45,306 bases of DNA from Paraburkholderia translucens (GCF_020881035.1 NZ_JAJITC010000025.1:1-45306), one strand, 5' to 3'; positions 8,319 to 17,037 are shown, numbered from the stretch's first letter. Made by a program: numbers and translations. The notes: generated by a model from the letters alone, not told the origin.

Positions 8319-9491
8319 ATGAACGCACCGCACGACACGCCCACGAGCCCCACGTTTCCGTCTCGCCTGCCGGATGTCGGCACGACGATTTTCACCGTGA
8401 TGAGCGCGCTCGCCGCGGAAAAAGGCGCGGTGAATCTGGGCCAGGGCTTTCCCGACTTCGCCTGCGATCCGCGCATCGTCGACGCGGTCTCCAACGCCAT
8501 GCGCGATGGCCACAACCAGTACCCGCCGATGGCCGGCGTGCTGCCGCTGCGTCAGGCGATTTCGGACAAGATCGCGAACCTGTACGGCCGCCGATATGAC
8601 GCCAACGGCGAAATCACCGTCACCGCGGGCGCCACGCAGGCATTGCTGACCGCAATTCTCTGCACCGTCCATCCGGGCGACGAAGTAATCGTGATCGAGC
8701 CGACCTACGACAGCTATCCGCCGTCGATCGAACTCGCGGGCGGCAAGCCGGTCTTCGTCACGCTCGACGCACCCGACTACGCGATCCCGTTCGACAAGCT
8801 CGCCGCCGCGCTCACGCCGAAGACGCGGCTCATCATGATCAACACGCCGCACAATCCGACCGGCACGGTGTGGCGCGAACAGGATATGCGCAAGCTCGAA
8901 GAGATCGTACGCGGCACCAACGTGCTGATCCTGTCCGACGAGGTGTACGAGCACATGGTCTACGACGGCGCGCCGCATGAAAGCGTCGCGCGTTATCCGG
9001 AGCTCGCGCAGCGCAGCTTCGTCGTGTCGAGCTTCGGCAAGACCTACCACGTAACCGGCTGGAAGGTCGGCTATGTGGCCGCACCTGCCGCGCTCACCGC
9101 CGAATTCCGCAAGGTGCACCAGTTCAACGTATTCACCGTCAACACGCCGATGCAGATCGGGCTCGCTGACTACATGAAGGACCCCGCACCCTACGTCGAT
9201 CTGCCGGCGTTTTATCAGCGCAAACGCGACTTCTTCCGCGCGGGCCTCGCGAGTTCGCGCTTCAGGTTGCTGCCGTGCACGGGCACGTATTTTCAGTGTG
9301 TCGACTATTCGGCGATCAGCGGTCTGCCCGAAGCCGAATTCGCGCAATGGCTGACCGGCGAGATCGGCGTGGCGGCCATTCCGGTCTCGGCGTTCTATCA
9401 TGAGGCGCACGAATCAGGCGTGGTGCGCTTCTGCTTCGCCAAGCAGGAAAGCACGCTCGCCACCGCGCTCGAACGGCTCGCGCGGCTCTAG
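8319..9491 (+). CDS. ybdL: PLP-dependent methionine aminotransferase, YbdL type
   Basis: A 390-aa class I/II aminotransferase closely matching E. coli YbdL, which transaminates methionine (also His and Phe) with 2-oxo acids. Matching blocks include LPDVGTTIFTVMSALA, NLGQGFPDF, TVTAGATQALLTA, NTPHNPTGTVW and the PLP-lysine motif SSFGKTYHVTGWKVGY. The C-terminal Arg that binds the substrate carboxylate lies in VVRFCFAKQESTL. The open frame runs back to 8106, but those codons do not match the family, so I start at ATG 8319. Methionine salvage or 2-oxo acid balance is the likely role. It overlaps no neighbour, and a T-less stem-loop (9584-9603) follows. Confidence 0.92.
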   Translation: MNAPHDTPTSPTFPSRLPDVGTTIFTVMSALAAEKGAVNLGQGFPDFACDPRIVDAVSNAMRDGHNQYPPMAGVLPLRQAISDKIANLYGRRYDANGEITVTAGATQALLTAILCTVHPGDEVIVIEPTYDSYPPSIELAGGKPVFVTLDAPDYAIPFDKLAAALTPKTRLIMINTPHNPTGTVWREQDMRKLEEIVRGTNVLILSDEVYEHMVYDGAPHESVARYPELAQRSFVVSSFGKTYHVTGWKVGYVAAPAALTAEFRKVHQFNVFTVNTPMQIGLADYMKDPAPYVDLPAFYQRKRDFFRAGLASSRFRLLPCTGTYFQCVDYSAISGLPEAEFAQWLTGEIGVAAIPVSAFYHEAHESGVVRFCFAKQESTLATALERLARL

Positions 9492-9642
9492 GATGCGTCG
9501 CGATACCGACGAGCGGCAGGTTCACGTAGCCGGCGGTATCCGCGACGCTGAACTGAGCATCGCGGGTTCCTGACTCGGCTTCACGAGTTCCTCCTCGAAC
9601 TCGATACCAGCCGCGACTTTCGATCAAATCACCCAATAAATG

Positions 9643-9654
9643 GCACGATCGTGC
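9643..9654. promoter_or_regulatory. 12-bp perfect palindrome, candidate operator of the acyl-CoA operon
   Basis: GCACGATCGTGC is a perfect palindrome 33 bases before the first gene of the operon. It runs directly into TGCTATTCT, which reads as an extended -10. A repressor bound here would cover the promoter. No regulator gene is adjacent, so the binding protein is not identified. Confidence 0.45.
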
Positions 9655-9687
9655 TATTCTGAAATAACCATGGAGTCCGGCATCACA

Positions 9688-11244
9688 ATGAACTCTCGCA
9701 ATTTCAGTATCGAGACCATCGGCATCGTCGGCACAGGCGCAATGGGCCGCGGCATCGCGCAGATCGCGGCGCTCGCGGGCCTGCGCGTGCGGCTCTACGA
9801 CACCAACGCGGCGGCTGTCGGCGCCGCGCGCGACTATCTCGCGGAGACCTTCGCCAAATTGACGGCCAAAAGCAAGCTCGCCCAGTCGCGCTCGCTTGCG
9901 GCGCTCGCGAACGTAAGCAGCGCGCAGGCGATCAGTGAACTGGTCGGCTGCGATCTGGTCATCGAGGCGATCGTCGAAAAGCTCGATGTGAAGCAGGCGC
10001 TATTCCGCGAGCTCGAAACCGTGGTCAGCGGCCGCTGCATCCTCGCGTCGAATACCTCGTCGCTGTCGATCACCGCGATCGCCGCGGGCTGCACCGATCC
10101 GTCGCGCGTGGTCGGCTATCACTTTTTCAATCCGGTCCCGCTGATGAAGGTCGTCGAGGTGATCGACGGGCTGCGCAGCGACCCGGCAGCGGGCGACGCG
10201 CTGATGGACCTCGCGCGCCGCATGGGTCACACGCCCGTGCGCGCGAAGGACATGCCGGGCTTCATCGTCAATCACGCGGGCCGCGGCATGAATACCGAGG
10301 GCCTGCGCGTGGCGGGCGAAGGCGTCGCGAGCTTTGCCGATATCGACCGCATCATGCGCGAGCAGGCCGGCTTTCGCCTCGGGCCATTCGAGCTGCTGGA
10401 CCTGACCGCGCTCGACGTGTCGCACCCGGTGATGGAGTCGATCTATCACCAGTTTTACGAGGAACCGCGCTACACGCCGTCGCCAATCACCGGCACGCGG
10501 CTCGCGGGCGGACTGCTCGGCCGCAAAACCGGCGAGGGTTTTTATCGCTACGTGGACGGCAAGCAGCAGGTGCCCGCCGAAGATCCCGTGCCGACCACGC
10601 TGCCGCAAAGTGTGTGGGTCAGCAAACGCTACCCTGAAGCGTATGAGGCGGTCGTGCAACTGGTCGGCAAAGCGGGCGTGAAGCTCGACGAAGGCGCGAC
10701 GCCCGCGGCCGGTTCGCTGATCGTCGTCACGCCGTTCGGCCACGACGCGACCACGGCCGCCGTCGACGAAGCGCTCGACGCGAGCCGCGTCGTCGCCGTA
10801 GACGCGCTGTTTCCGCTCGTCGGCGCGCAACGCCGCACACTGATGACCACGCCAGCCACGACGCGCGCGGCGCGCGACAGCGCGCATGCGCTGTTCGCCG
10901 CCGACGGCGTCCCCGTCACCGTGATCCGTGATTCGACCGGCTTCGTCGCGCAGCGGGTGGTCGCGACGATCGTCAACATCGGCTGCGACATCGCGCAAAA
11001 GCAGATCGCAACGCCGCAGGACATTGATCTTGCCGTTACGCTCGGTCTCGGCTATCCGCGTGGGCCGCTCGCATTGGGAGACGCACTGGGCGCCACCACG
11101 ATCCTGATCATCCTGCGCAATATGTTCAACGTGCTCGGCGAGCCGCGCTACCGCCCGTCGCCATGGCTCGCAAGACGCGCGCAACTCGGCCTTTCGCTCA
11201 CGCAACGCGACGTCGCCGACGTCCAGACGGAGACAGAATCATGA
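9688..11244 (+). CDS. 3-hydroxyacyl-CoA dehydrogenase (PaaH/FadB-like, two C-terminal domains)
   Basis: A 518-aa NAD-dependent enzyme oxidising 3-hydroxyacyl-CoA to 3-oxoacyl-CoA. The Rossmann motif GIVGTGAMGRGIAQ is at the N-terminus. Catalytic His and Glu are in VGYHFFNPVPLMKVVEVI. Two 3HCDH C-terminal domains follow (about 185-285 and 400-500), as in PaaH of phenylacetate catabolism. No other phenylacetate genes are here, so a general or special acyl-CoA is more likely. ATG 9688 has GGAG 12 bases upstream; ATG 9670 is an in-frame alternative without a ribosome site. Its stop overlaps the next start by four bases (ATGA), so the two are translationally coupled. Confidence 0.9.
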   Translation: MNSRNFSIETIGIVGTGAMGRGIAQIAALAGLRVRLYDTNAAAVGAARDYLAETFAKLTAKSKLAQSRSLAALANVSSAQAISELVGCDLVIEAIVEKLDVKQALFRELETVVSGRCILASNTSSLSITAIAAGCTDPSRVVGYHFFNPVPLMKVVEVIDGLRSDPAAGDALMDLARRMGHTPVRAKDMPGFIVNHAGRGMNTEGLRVAGEGVASFADIDRIMREQAGFRLGPFELLDLTALDVSHPVMESIYHQFYEEPRYTPSPITGTRLAGGLLGRKTGEGFYRYVDGKQQVPAEDPVPTTLPQSVWVSKRYPEAYEAVVQLVGKAGVKLDEGATPAAGSLIVVTPFGHDATTAAVDEALDASRVVAVDALFPLVGAQRRTLMTTPATTRAARDSAHALFAADGVPVTVIRDSTGFVAQRVVATIVNIGCDIAQKQIATPQDIDLAVTLGLGYPRGPLALGDALGATTILIILRNMFNVLGEPRYRPSPWLARRAQLGLSLTQRDVADVQTETES

Positions 11245-12029
11245 GCGCCGCCCTCCTCGCTTCACGCCCGGCCAGCAGCGAATCGACGCTGGTCCTCACA
11301 CTGTCGAATCCCGGCGCGCGCAACGCGCTGCACCCCGACATGTACGCGGCCGCCATCGAGGCGTTCGATACGGTCGAGCGCGATCCGTCGATTCGCGCCG
11401 TCGTCATCACCGGCGCCGACAACTTCTTTTGCGCGGGTGGCAATCTGAACCGCCTGCTCGAAAATCGCGCGAAAGACCCGTCCGTGCAAGCCGACAGCAT
11501 CGACATGCTCGGAGAATGGATTTCGGCACTCCGGCTGTCGTCGAAACCCGTCATTGCGGCAGTGGAAGGCGCCGCGGCCGGCGCGGGATTTTCGCTTGCG
11601 CTCGCCTGCGATCTGATCGTCGCCGCCGACAACGCCAAATTCGCGATGTCATATGCGCGCGTCGGCTTGACGCCCGACGGCGGCGGCTCGTGGTTCCTCG
11701 CGCAGTCACTGCCGCGTCAGCTGGCCACCGAGGTACTGATCGAAGCCAAGCCGATCGGCGCTGCGCGATTGCATGAACTTGGCGTGGTCAACCGGCTGAC
11801 GAAAGCCGGCAGCGCACTTGATCACGCGCTCGCCTGGGCCGACGAGCTCGGCTCGATTTCGCCCAACTCGGCCGCGCGCATCAAGGGGCTGATTGCCGCC
11901 GCCGGGGCGCAAACGCTCGCGGATCATCTGGTCGCCGAGCGCGATAACTTCGTCGCGTCGCTGCATCATCGCGACGGTCTCGAAGGCATCACCGCGTTCC
12001 TCGAAAAACGCGCGCCGATCTATAAATAA
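11241..12029 (+). CDS. enoyl-CoA hydratase/isomerase family protein
   Basis: A 262-aa crotonase-fold enzyme. The oxyanion hole is visible in ADNFFCAGGNL and VEGAAAGAGFSLALACDLIVA. The second catalytic position reads GLTPDGGGSW, with Asp where classic hydratases have Glu. That is the pattern of PaaG-like isomerases and of proteins annotated 'oxepin-CoA hydrolase, alternative type', so isomerase or hydrolase activity is as likely as simple hydration. It is coupled to the dehydrogenase upstream (ATGA overlap) and is followed 21 bp later by a phosphatase gene. The in-frame extension back to 11163 lies inside the upstream gene and is rejected. Confidence 0.9.
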   Translation: MSAALLASRPASSESTLVLTLSNPGARNALHPDMYAAAIEAFDTVERDPSIRAVVITGADNFFCAGGNLNRLLENRAKDPSVQADSIDMLGEWISALRLSSKPVIAAVEGAAAGAGFSLALACDLIVAADNAKFAMSYARVGLTPDGGGSWFLAQSLPRQLATEVLIEAKPIGAARLHELGVVNRLTKAGSALDHALAWADELGSISPNSAARIKGLIAAAGAQTLADHLVAERDNFVASLHHRDGLEGITAFLEKRAPIYK

Positions 12030-12050
12030 GCGACGGGAGAGCCACCCGAC

Positions 12051-12767
12051 ATGCCCGACTACCAACTGCCGAAACGTCGCCGCATCTTCCTCATGCGTCA
12101 CGGCGACGTCACTTACTTCGACGACTCCGGCCGCGCGATCAATCCCGAAACCGTGCCGTTGAACGCGAACGGCCGCGAGCAGGCGAGCGCGGCGGGCCGC
12201 GTGTTCGCCGCGCAGCAGGTGCGCTTTGACCGCGTGATCGTCAGCGGCTTGCCGCGCACGATCGAAACCGCGCGGCGCGTGCTTGCCGAAACGGGGCAGC
12301 AGATCGAACCCGAGATCGAACCCGCATGGCAGGAGATTCGCGGCGGGCGGCTCGGCACCATTCCGGCGAGCGATATCGAGGCGGCGTTTCTCGGCGTGTT
12401 CGACGGCATCGTGCCGGAAAGCACGCGTTTTCTCGACGGCGAAACGATCGGCGAGCTGTTCGATCGCGTGTTGCCGGCCGTGACGGCGCTGCGGGAGGAC
12501 ACGTCGTGGGACACCGTCTTGCTGGTGCTGCACGGCGGCGTCAATCGCGCGATCCTCTCGCACGCGCTGACGGCTGGGGGCCGCACGTTCTTCGGCCATC
12601 TGGCGCAGGCGACCGGCTGCATCAACGCGCTCGACGTCGGCGCCGCACCGCGCGACTGGGTGCTGCGCATGCTCAACTATTCGCCACCGTCTCCGTTGCA
12701 TCGCGACATCCGCAACACGACGATGGAAATGCTCTACGCGCAATTCATCCGATACCAGCGCAGCTGA
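12051..12767 (+). CDS. histidine phosphatase superfamily protein
   Basis: A 238-aa cytoplasmic member of the phosphoglycerate-mutase-like superfamily. The phospho-accepting His is in IFLMRHGDVTYFD and the second catalytic His in LLVLHGGVNRAIL; the Arg of SGLPRTIETARR completes the pocket. The substrate cannot be read from the sequence. Its position inside an acyl-CoA operon, directly before an APH-type kinase gene (20 bp), suggests it acts on a phosphorylated intermediate or cofactor of this pathway; that is inference. Confidence 0.85.
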   Translation: MPDYQLPKRRRIFLMRHGDVTYFDDSGRAINPETVPLNANGREQASAAGRVFAAQQVRFDRVIVSGLPRTIETARRVLAETGQQIEPEIEPAWQEIRGGRLGTIPASDIEAAFLGVFDGIVPESTRFLDGETIGELFDRVLPAVTALREDTSWDTVLLVLHGGVNRAILSHALTAGGRTFFGHLAQATGCINALDVGAAPRDWVLRMLNYSPPSPLHRDIRNTTMEMLYAQFIRYQRS

Positions 12768-12787
12768 CACCGAACTGGAGGGCACAC

Positions 12788-13894
12788 ATGGCGCAAGCCA
12801 CGCAGACCGGCGAACCCGCACGCGGCCGGGACTACTCGGCTTTCGAGGGCACCCGCCCGGTCAACGAGCGGCAACGCTTCGACAACGACGCGCTCGCCGC
12901 GTGGCTGGCCGGGCACGTCGATGGATTCGAGGGTCCGCTCACGCTCGAGCAATTCGCGGGCGGACAATCCAATCCCACTTTCAAGCTGATTACGCCGTCG
13001 CGCTCGTATGTAATGCGCGCGAAGCCCGGGCCCGCCGCGAAGCTGCTGCCGTCCGCGCATGCGATCGAACGCGAATATCGCGTGATGCGCGCGCTCGCCG
13101 GCACCGAGGTGCCGGTCGCGCGGATGCTCGCGCTGTGCGAGGACGAAAGCGTGCTCGGCCGCGCGTTCTACGTGATGGAGTTCGTGGAGGGGCGCGTGCT
13201 GTGGGATCAGTCGCTGCCCGGGATGACGCCCACCGAGCGCGCGGCGATTTATGACGAAATGAATCGCGTCATCGCGGCGTTGCACAGCGTCGACGTCGCC
13301 GCCGCCGGCCTCGCCGATTTCGGTAAGCCCGGCAATTACTTCGCGCGCCAGATCGGTCGCTGGAGCAAGCAGTATCTGGCCTCCGAGACCGAGCCGATCG
13401 ACGCGATGCATCGGCTGATCGATTGGCTGCCGCAGCACATGCCCGCAGAGACGAGTGGCCGTACCTCGGTCGTGCATGGCGACTATCGGCTCGACAATCT
13501 GATCTTCGATCGCAACGAGCCGCGCGTGCTTGCGGTGCTCGACTGGGAACTGTCGACGCTCGGCGACCCGCTCGCCGATCTTGCGTATCACTGCATGGCT
13601 TGGCATGTCGACCCGGCACAGTTCCGCGGCATCGCGGGACTCGATTGGGGCGCGCTTGGCATTCCCGATGAAGCACGGTACGTCGAGCGATATTGCCAAC
13701 GCACCGGCTTCGAGATTCATGGCGACTGGAATTTCTACCTGGCGTACAACATGTTCCGCATTGCCGCGATCCTGCAAGGGATCATGAAGCGCGTCGTCGA
13801 CGGTACCGCATCGAGCGCGCAGGCGCTCGACGCCGGCCGACGCGCGAAGCCGATGGCCGAACTGGCCTGGCGCTACGCGCAGAAGGCTCTCTAG
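12788..13894 (+). CDS. APH-family phosphotransferase (ACAD10/11 N-terminal-like)
   Basis: A 368-aa kinase-fold protein. ATP-site features are FAGGQSNPTFKLI at the glycine-rich loop, the Brenner motif VVHGDYRLDNLIFD (catalytic Asp and Asn) and LDWELSTLGDPLADLAY (metal-binding Asp). The family includes the N-terminal domain of human ACAD10/ACAD11 and LvaA of levulinate catabolism in Pseudomonas, which phosphorylate 4-hydroxyacyl-CoA; aminoglycoside resistance is not implied. The ACAD10/11-like dehydrogenase is the next gene, so the pair mirrors the domain order of the human fusion protein. Start ATG 12788 has GGAGG six bases upstream; the long open frame before it overlaps the phosphatase gene. 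Confidence 0.9.
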   Translation: MAQATQTGEPARGRDYSAFEGTRPVNERQRFDNDALAAWLAGHVDGFEGPLTLEQFAGGQSNPTFKLITPSRSYVMRAKPGPAAKLLPSAHAIEREYRVMRALAGTEVPVARMLALCEDESVLGRAFYVMEFVEGRVLWDQSLPGMTPTERAAIYDEMNRVIAALHSVDVAAAGLADFGKPGNYFARQIGRWSKQYLASETEPIDAMHRLIDWLPQHMPAETSGRTSVVHGDYRLDNLIFDRNEPRVLAVLDWELSTLGDPLADLAYHCMAWHVDPAQFRGIAGLDWGALGIPDEARYVERYCQRTGFEIHGDWNFYLAYNMFRIAAILQGIMKRVVDGTASSAQALDAGRRAKPMAELAWRYAQKAL

Positions 13895-13950
13895 ACGCAA
13901 CGGCGCGCCCCGCGTCCCACATTCGCAGTCCGCAATCCGCGAGGTCTCAG

Positions 13951-15177
13951 ATGAATTTCGATTACACCCCGAAGGTCCAGGCGTTGCGCGAAAAACTGCT
14001 CGCCTTTTTCGACGAGCACATTTATCCGAACGAACAGGCGTTCTATGCCGAGATCGCGCGCAATCGCCAGAACGGCAACGCGTGGGTGCCGACCGAACTG
14101 ATCGAGCAACTGAAGCAGAAGGCACGCGACGCCGGCCTGTGGAATCTGTTCCTGCCGCAATCGGAGCGCGGCGCCGGCCTGACGAATCTCGAATACGCGC
14201 CGCTGTGCGAGATCATGGGCCGCGTGCCCTGGGCGCCGGAAGTGTTCAACTGCAACGCGCCGGACACCGGCAACATGGAGACGATCGAGCGCTACGGCAG
14301 CGAAGACAACAAGCGCGAATGGCTCGAACCGCTGCTTCAAGGGCAGATCCGTTCGGCGTTTCTGATGACGGAACCGGAGGTGGCGTCGTCGGATGCGACC
14401 AATATCCAGACTAGCATCGTGCGCGACGGCGACCATTACGTGATCAACGGTCACAAGTGGTGGTCATCGGGCGCGGGCGATCCGCGTTGCGCCGTCTATA
14501 TCGTGATGGGCAAGACCGATCCGGACGCGCCGCGCCATCAGCAACAGTCGATGATCCTCGTGCCCGCCGACGCCACCGGCATCACCGTGCACCGCCCGCT
14601 CACCGTGTTCGGTTACGACGATGCGCCGCACGGCCACATGGAGATCACCCTCGACAACGTGCGGGTACCCGCCACCAACATGCTGCTCGGCGAGGGCCGC
14701 GGCTTCGAGATCGCACAGGGCCGTCTCGGCCCGGGGCGCATTCATCACTGCATGCGCCTGATCGGTCTCGCCGAACGCGCGCTCGAACTGATGGCGAAGC
14801 GCTCGCTGCGGCGGGTCGCGTTCGGCAAGCCGGTTGCATCGCAAGGCGTCACCCAGGAGCGTCTCGCCGAGGCGCGCTGCATGATCGAACAGGCGCGCCT
14901 GCTCACGCTGAAGACCGCGTACATGATGGACACCGTCGGCAACAAGGGCGCGCGCGGCGAGATCGCGATGATCAAGGTGGTCGCACCGAACATGGCGTGT
15001 CAGGTGATCGACTGGGCGATTCAGGCGCATGGCGGCGGCGGCGTCAGCGACGATTTCCCGCTCGCGTATGCGTATGCCTCGGCGCGCACGCTGCGGTTCG
15101 CCGACGGTCCCGACGAAGTGCACCGCAACGCGATAGCCAAGCTCGAGCTCGCGCGTTATATGAATGCGGGCGGCTGA
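13951..15177 (+). CDS. acyl-CoA dehydrogenase, ACAD10/11-like
   Basis: A 408-aa flavoprotein of the acyl-CoA dehydrogenase family. The N-terminal helical domain is followed by the beta-domain (FLMTEPEVASSDATNIQTS, GHKWWSSGAGDPRC) and a C-terminal helical domain with QAHGGGGVSDDFPLAY and LRFADGPDEVHRNAIAK. That last signature is typical of the ACAD10/11 group rather than of short- or medium-chain enzymes. The group is thought to act on 4-phosphoacyl-CoA or on unusual acyl chains. It is 56 bp behind the APH kinase gene, with GAGG six bases before the ATG. Confidence 0.9.
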   Translation: MNFDYTPKVQALREKLLAFFDEHIYPNEQAFYAEIARNRQNGNAWVPTELIEQLKQKARDAGLWNLFLPQSERGAGLTNLEYAPLCEIMGRVPWAPEVFNCNAPDTGNMETIERYGSEDNKREWLEPLLQGQIRSAFLMTEPEVASSDATNIQTSIVRDGDHYVINGHKWWSSGAGDPRCAVYIVMGKTDPDAPRHQQQSMILVPADATGITVHRPLTVFGYDDAPHGHMEITLDNVRVPATNMLLGEGRGFEIAQGRLGPGRIHHCMRLIGLAERALELMAKRSLRRVAFGKPVASQGVTQERLAEARCMIEQARLLTLKTAYMMDTVGNKGARGEIAMIKVVAPNMACQVIDWAIQAHGGGGVSDDFPLAYAYASARTLRFADGPDEVHRNAIAKLELARYMNAGG

Positions 15178-15271
15178 GGTCATCGCAAGCGGCGTCGCGC
15201 GATCTATGCTCTAATTTTCGGCAACGGCGGCGCCCTCATTGCGGCGCGGCTTTGACGAACAAGGAGCCAGG

Positions 15272-15973
15272 ATGATCGACGTCTATAGCTGGGCGACCCC
15301 GAACGGCCACAAGGTTCACATCATGCTCGAGGAGACGGGCCTGCCTTACACCGTGCATGCCGTGAACATCGGTGCCGGCGACCAGTTCACGCCCGAGTTT
15401 CTCGCCATCAGTCCCAACAACAAGATTCCCGCGATCGTCGATTCTGAAGGTCCGAAAGGCGCCGATGGGCGGCCGTTCGCGTTGTTCGAATCGGGTGCGA
15501 TTCTGATCTATCTCGCCGAGAAAACCGGCAAATTTCTACCGACCGATCCCGCCGCGCGCTATAAGGTGCTGCAATGGCTGATGTTCCAGATGGGCGGCCT
15601 CGGTCCGATGCTCGGACAAACGCACCACTTCCGCGTGTATGCACCCGAGCAGATCGAATACGCGGTCAACCGCTACACCAACGAAGCACGGCGTCTGTAT
15701 GGCGTGATGGACACGCAACTCGGCAAGACGCGTTATCTCGCGGGCAACGACTATACGATCGCGGACATCGCCGCGTTTCCGTGGACGCGTTCGTGGAAAA
15801 ACCAGGGCATCGACCTCGATGCGTTGCCGAACGTGAAGCGCTGGCATGAAGAAATCGCGGCCCGGCCGGCGGTGGTGCGCGGCGTCGAAGTGCTCGCGTC
15901 CGCGCGCGCGCCGCTGATGGACGATAAAGCGAAAGAGATCCTGTTTGGCGCCACGCAGTACGCGAGACACTGA
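15272..15973 (+). CDS. yfcG: glutathione transferase, YfcG-like (nu class)
   Basis: A 233-aa cytosolic glutathione transferase closely resembling E. coli YfcG. Shared blocks are TPNGHKVHIMLEE, FTPEFLAISPNNKIPAIVD, LFESGAILIYLAEKTGKFLP and GGLGPMLGQTHHF. YfcG binds glutathione disulfide and has strong disulfide-bond reductase activity; Thr and Asn of the TPNG motif contact the disulfide. The start follows AGGAG by five bases. It is the last gene of the rightward block, 94 bp after the dehydrogenase, and ends in two stem-loops. Whether it works on an acyl-CoA or only shares transcription is unknown. Confidence 0.92.
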   Translation: MIDVYSWATPNGHKVHIMLEETGLPYTVHAVNIGAGDQFTPEFLAISPNNKIPAIVDSEGPKGADGRPFALFESGAILIYLAEKTGKFLPTDPAARYKVLQWLMFQMGGLGPMLGQTHHFRVYAPEQIEYAVNRYTNEARRLYGVMDTQLGKTRYLAGNDYTIADIAAFPWTRSWKNQGIDLDALPNVKRWHEEIAARPAVVRGVEVLASARAPLMDDKAKEILFGATQYARH

Positions 15974-15979
15974 TTCAAA

Positions 15980-15998
15980 GCCGTCTCGCTGAGACGGC
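15980..15998 (+). terminator. stem-loop after the glutathione transferase gene
   Basis: A perfect eight-base stem (GCCGTCTC with GAGACGGC) and three-base loop, six bases after the stop codon. There is no T-run; it probably protects the 3' end or works together with the next hairpin. Confidence 0.45.
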
Positions 15999-16011
15999 TC
16001 GACACAAATAG

Positions 16012-16048
16012 AAAGCGCGAGCGGCAGGCACGCCGGCTCGCGCTTTTT
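16012..16048. terminator. bidirectional terminator between convergent acyl-CoA operons
   Basis: AAAGCGCGAGC (16012-16022) pairs perfectly with GCTCGCGCTTT (16036-16046). A T-run on the plus strand serves the rightward operon. On the minus strand the run is only TTTC, and the position 24 bases after the MaoC stop suits the leftward operon. Confidence 0.85.
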
Positions 16049-16072
16049 CATTTCATCTGCAAAGGGCAAACG

Positions 16073-16549
16073 CTAGAAATAATGCCGCGTGATGAACTCC
16101 GCGACGCACACCGGCCGCGCGCTGCCCTGACGCTCGAGCGTCACGTTCCATGCGAGCTGCACGCCGCCGTTCTCCACGTCGGTCACCGATTCGACCGCGA
16201 ACTTCCCGCGCAGCGACGAACCGACCGGCACAGGCGAGATGAAGCGCACGCGATTCAAGCCGTAGTTGACGCCCATGCGTTGCTCGATTCTCACCGTTTC
16301 GCCGAGCAAAGCCGGAATCAGCGACAGCGTCAGGAATCCATGCGCGACCGGCCCGCCAAAAGGCGATTCAAGCGTGGCCCGCTCGGGATCGATGTGAATC
16401 CATTGATGATCGCCGGTCGCCTCGGCGAAGCGGTTGACCCGGTCCTGATCGACGCTTAGCCATTCGCTGACGAGCGGCTGCGCGCCGATGAGCGCACGCA
16501 AGGCTTCGGCGTTGTCGAACGCAACGATCGTCGCGGCACTCGCTTTCAT
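16073..16549 (-). CDS. MaoC family (R)-specific enoyl-CoA hydratase, second copy
   Basis: A 158-aa hot-dog-fold protein. The hydratase-2 dyad is intact in FAEATGDHQWIHIDPE (Asp, four residues, His), so it should add water to trans-2-enoyl-CoA to give (R)-3-hydroxyacyl-CoA, or do the reverse. The hot-dog helix and FGGPVAHGFLTLSLIPAL are typical. Its start overlaps the upstream MaoC stop by four bases (ATGA), suggesting coupled translation and possibly a heteromeric enzyme. The in-frame extension back to 16834 runs through that neighbour and is not real. Confidence 0.9.
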   Translation of the reverse strand: MKASAATIVAFDNAEALRALIGAQPLVSEWLSVDQDRVNRFAEATGDHQWIHIDPERATLESPFGGPVAHGFLTLSLIPALLGETVRIEQRMGVNYGLNRVRFISPVPVGSSLRGKFAVESVTDVENGGVQLAWNVTLERQGSARPVCVAEFITRHYF

Positions 16550-17004
16550 GCCGCGACTCCAGGTTCGCGCAGACCGAACAGGCCCTTCGAGCTCACCGTG
16601 ATCACCGTTTCGCCGTGCTGATTGATACCTTCCCAGCGGGTCGACACGATGCCGCGATCGGGCTTGCTCTGCGACACGCGTTTGTCGACGACGACATTCA
16701 TCATCGTGATCGTGTCGCCAACTCGTACCGGCTTTAGCCAGCGGATTTCGTCGACACCGGGCGAGCCCATCGACGTCGAATCCGCCAGTACATTGCGCAC
16801 GAGCATGCCCATCATGACCGAGCACGTGTGCCAACCGCTCGCGACGAGGCCACGAAACGGCGATTCGGCCGCGGCGGCTTCGTCGAGATGAAACGGTTGT
16901 GGATCGAACTTCTGCGCGAATTCAACAATCTCCTCGCGCGTGAATGTGTGCTTGCCGATCTCGCGGCTCGTGCCCACTTCCATGTCTTCGAAACTGAATT
17001 TCAT
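16546..17004 (-). CDS. MaoC family enoyl-CoA hydratase, first copy
   Basis: A 152-aa hot-dog protein. The catalytic Asp-x4-His is present in FAQKFDPQPFHLDEAAA, followed by FRGLVASGWHTCSVMMGML. It differs clearly from the second MaoC gene, so the pair is not a recent duplication. GGAG lies seven bases before the ATG. It is 33 bp behind the small acyl-CoA dehydrogenase subunit gene. Two adjacent MaoC genes after two adjacent dehydrogenase genes recall heteromeric enzymes such as ChsH1-ChsH2 of mycobacterial steroid breakdown, although there only one subunit keeps the dyad. Confidence 0.9.
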   Translation of the reverse strand: MKFSFEDMEVGTSREIGKHTFTREEIVEFAQKFDPQPFHLDEAAAAESPFRGLVASGWHTCSVMMGMLVRNVLADSTSMGSPGVDEIRWLKPVRVGDTITMMNVVVDKRVSQSKPDRGIVSTRWEGINQHGETVITVSSKGLFGLREPGVAA

Positions 17005-17037
17005 TGTGCAACTCCTTTGTCCGCTGAAACCGGCCGC

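Noticed and set aside
8295..9410. 371-aa open frame opposite the aminotransferase gene
   Set aside because: The plus-strand gene matches YbdL along its full length; this frame is its shadow.
9688..11244. Phenylacetate catabolism cluster
   Set aside because: The dehydrogenase and hydratase resemble PaaH and PaaG, but no ring-oxygenase (paaABCDE), ligase or thiolase gene is present.
12788..13894. Aminoglycoside resistance gene
   Set aside because: The APH fold is shared, but the operon and the ACAD10/11-type motifs point to acyl-CoA metabolism.
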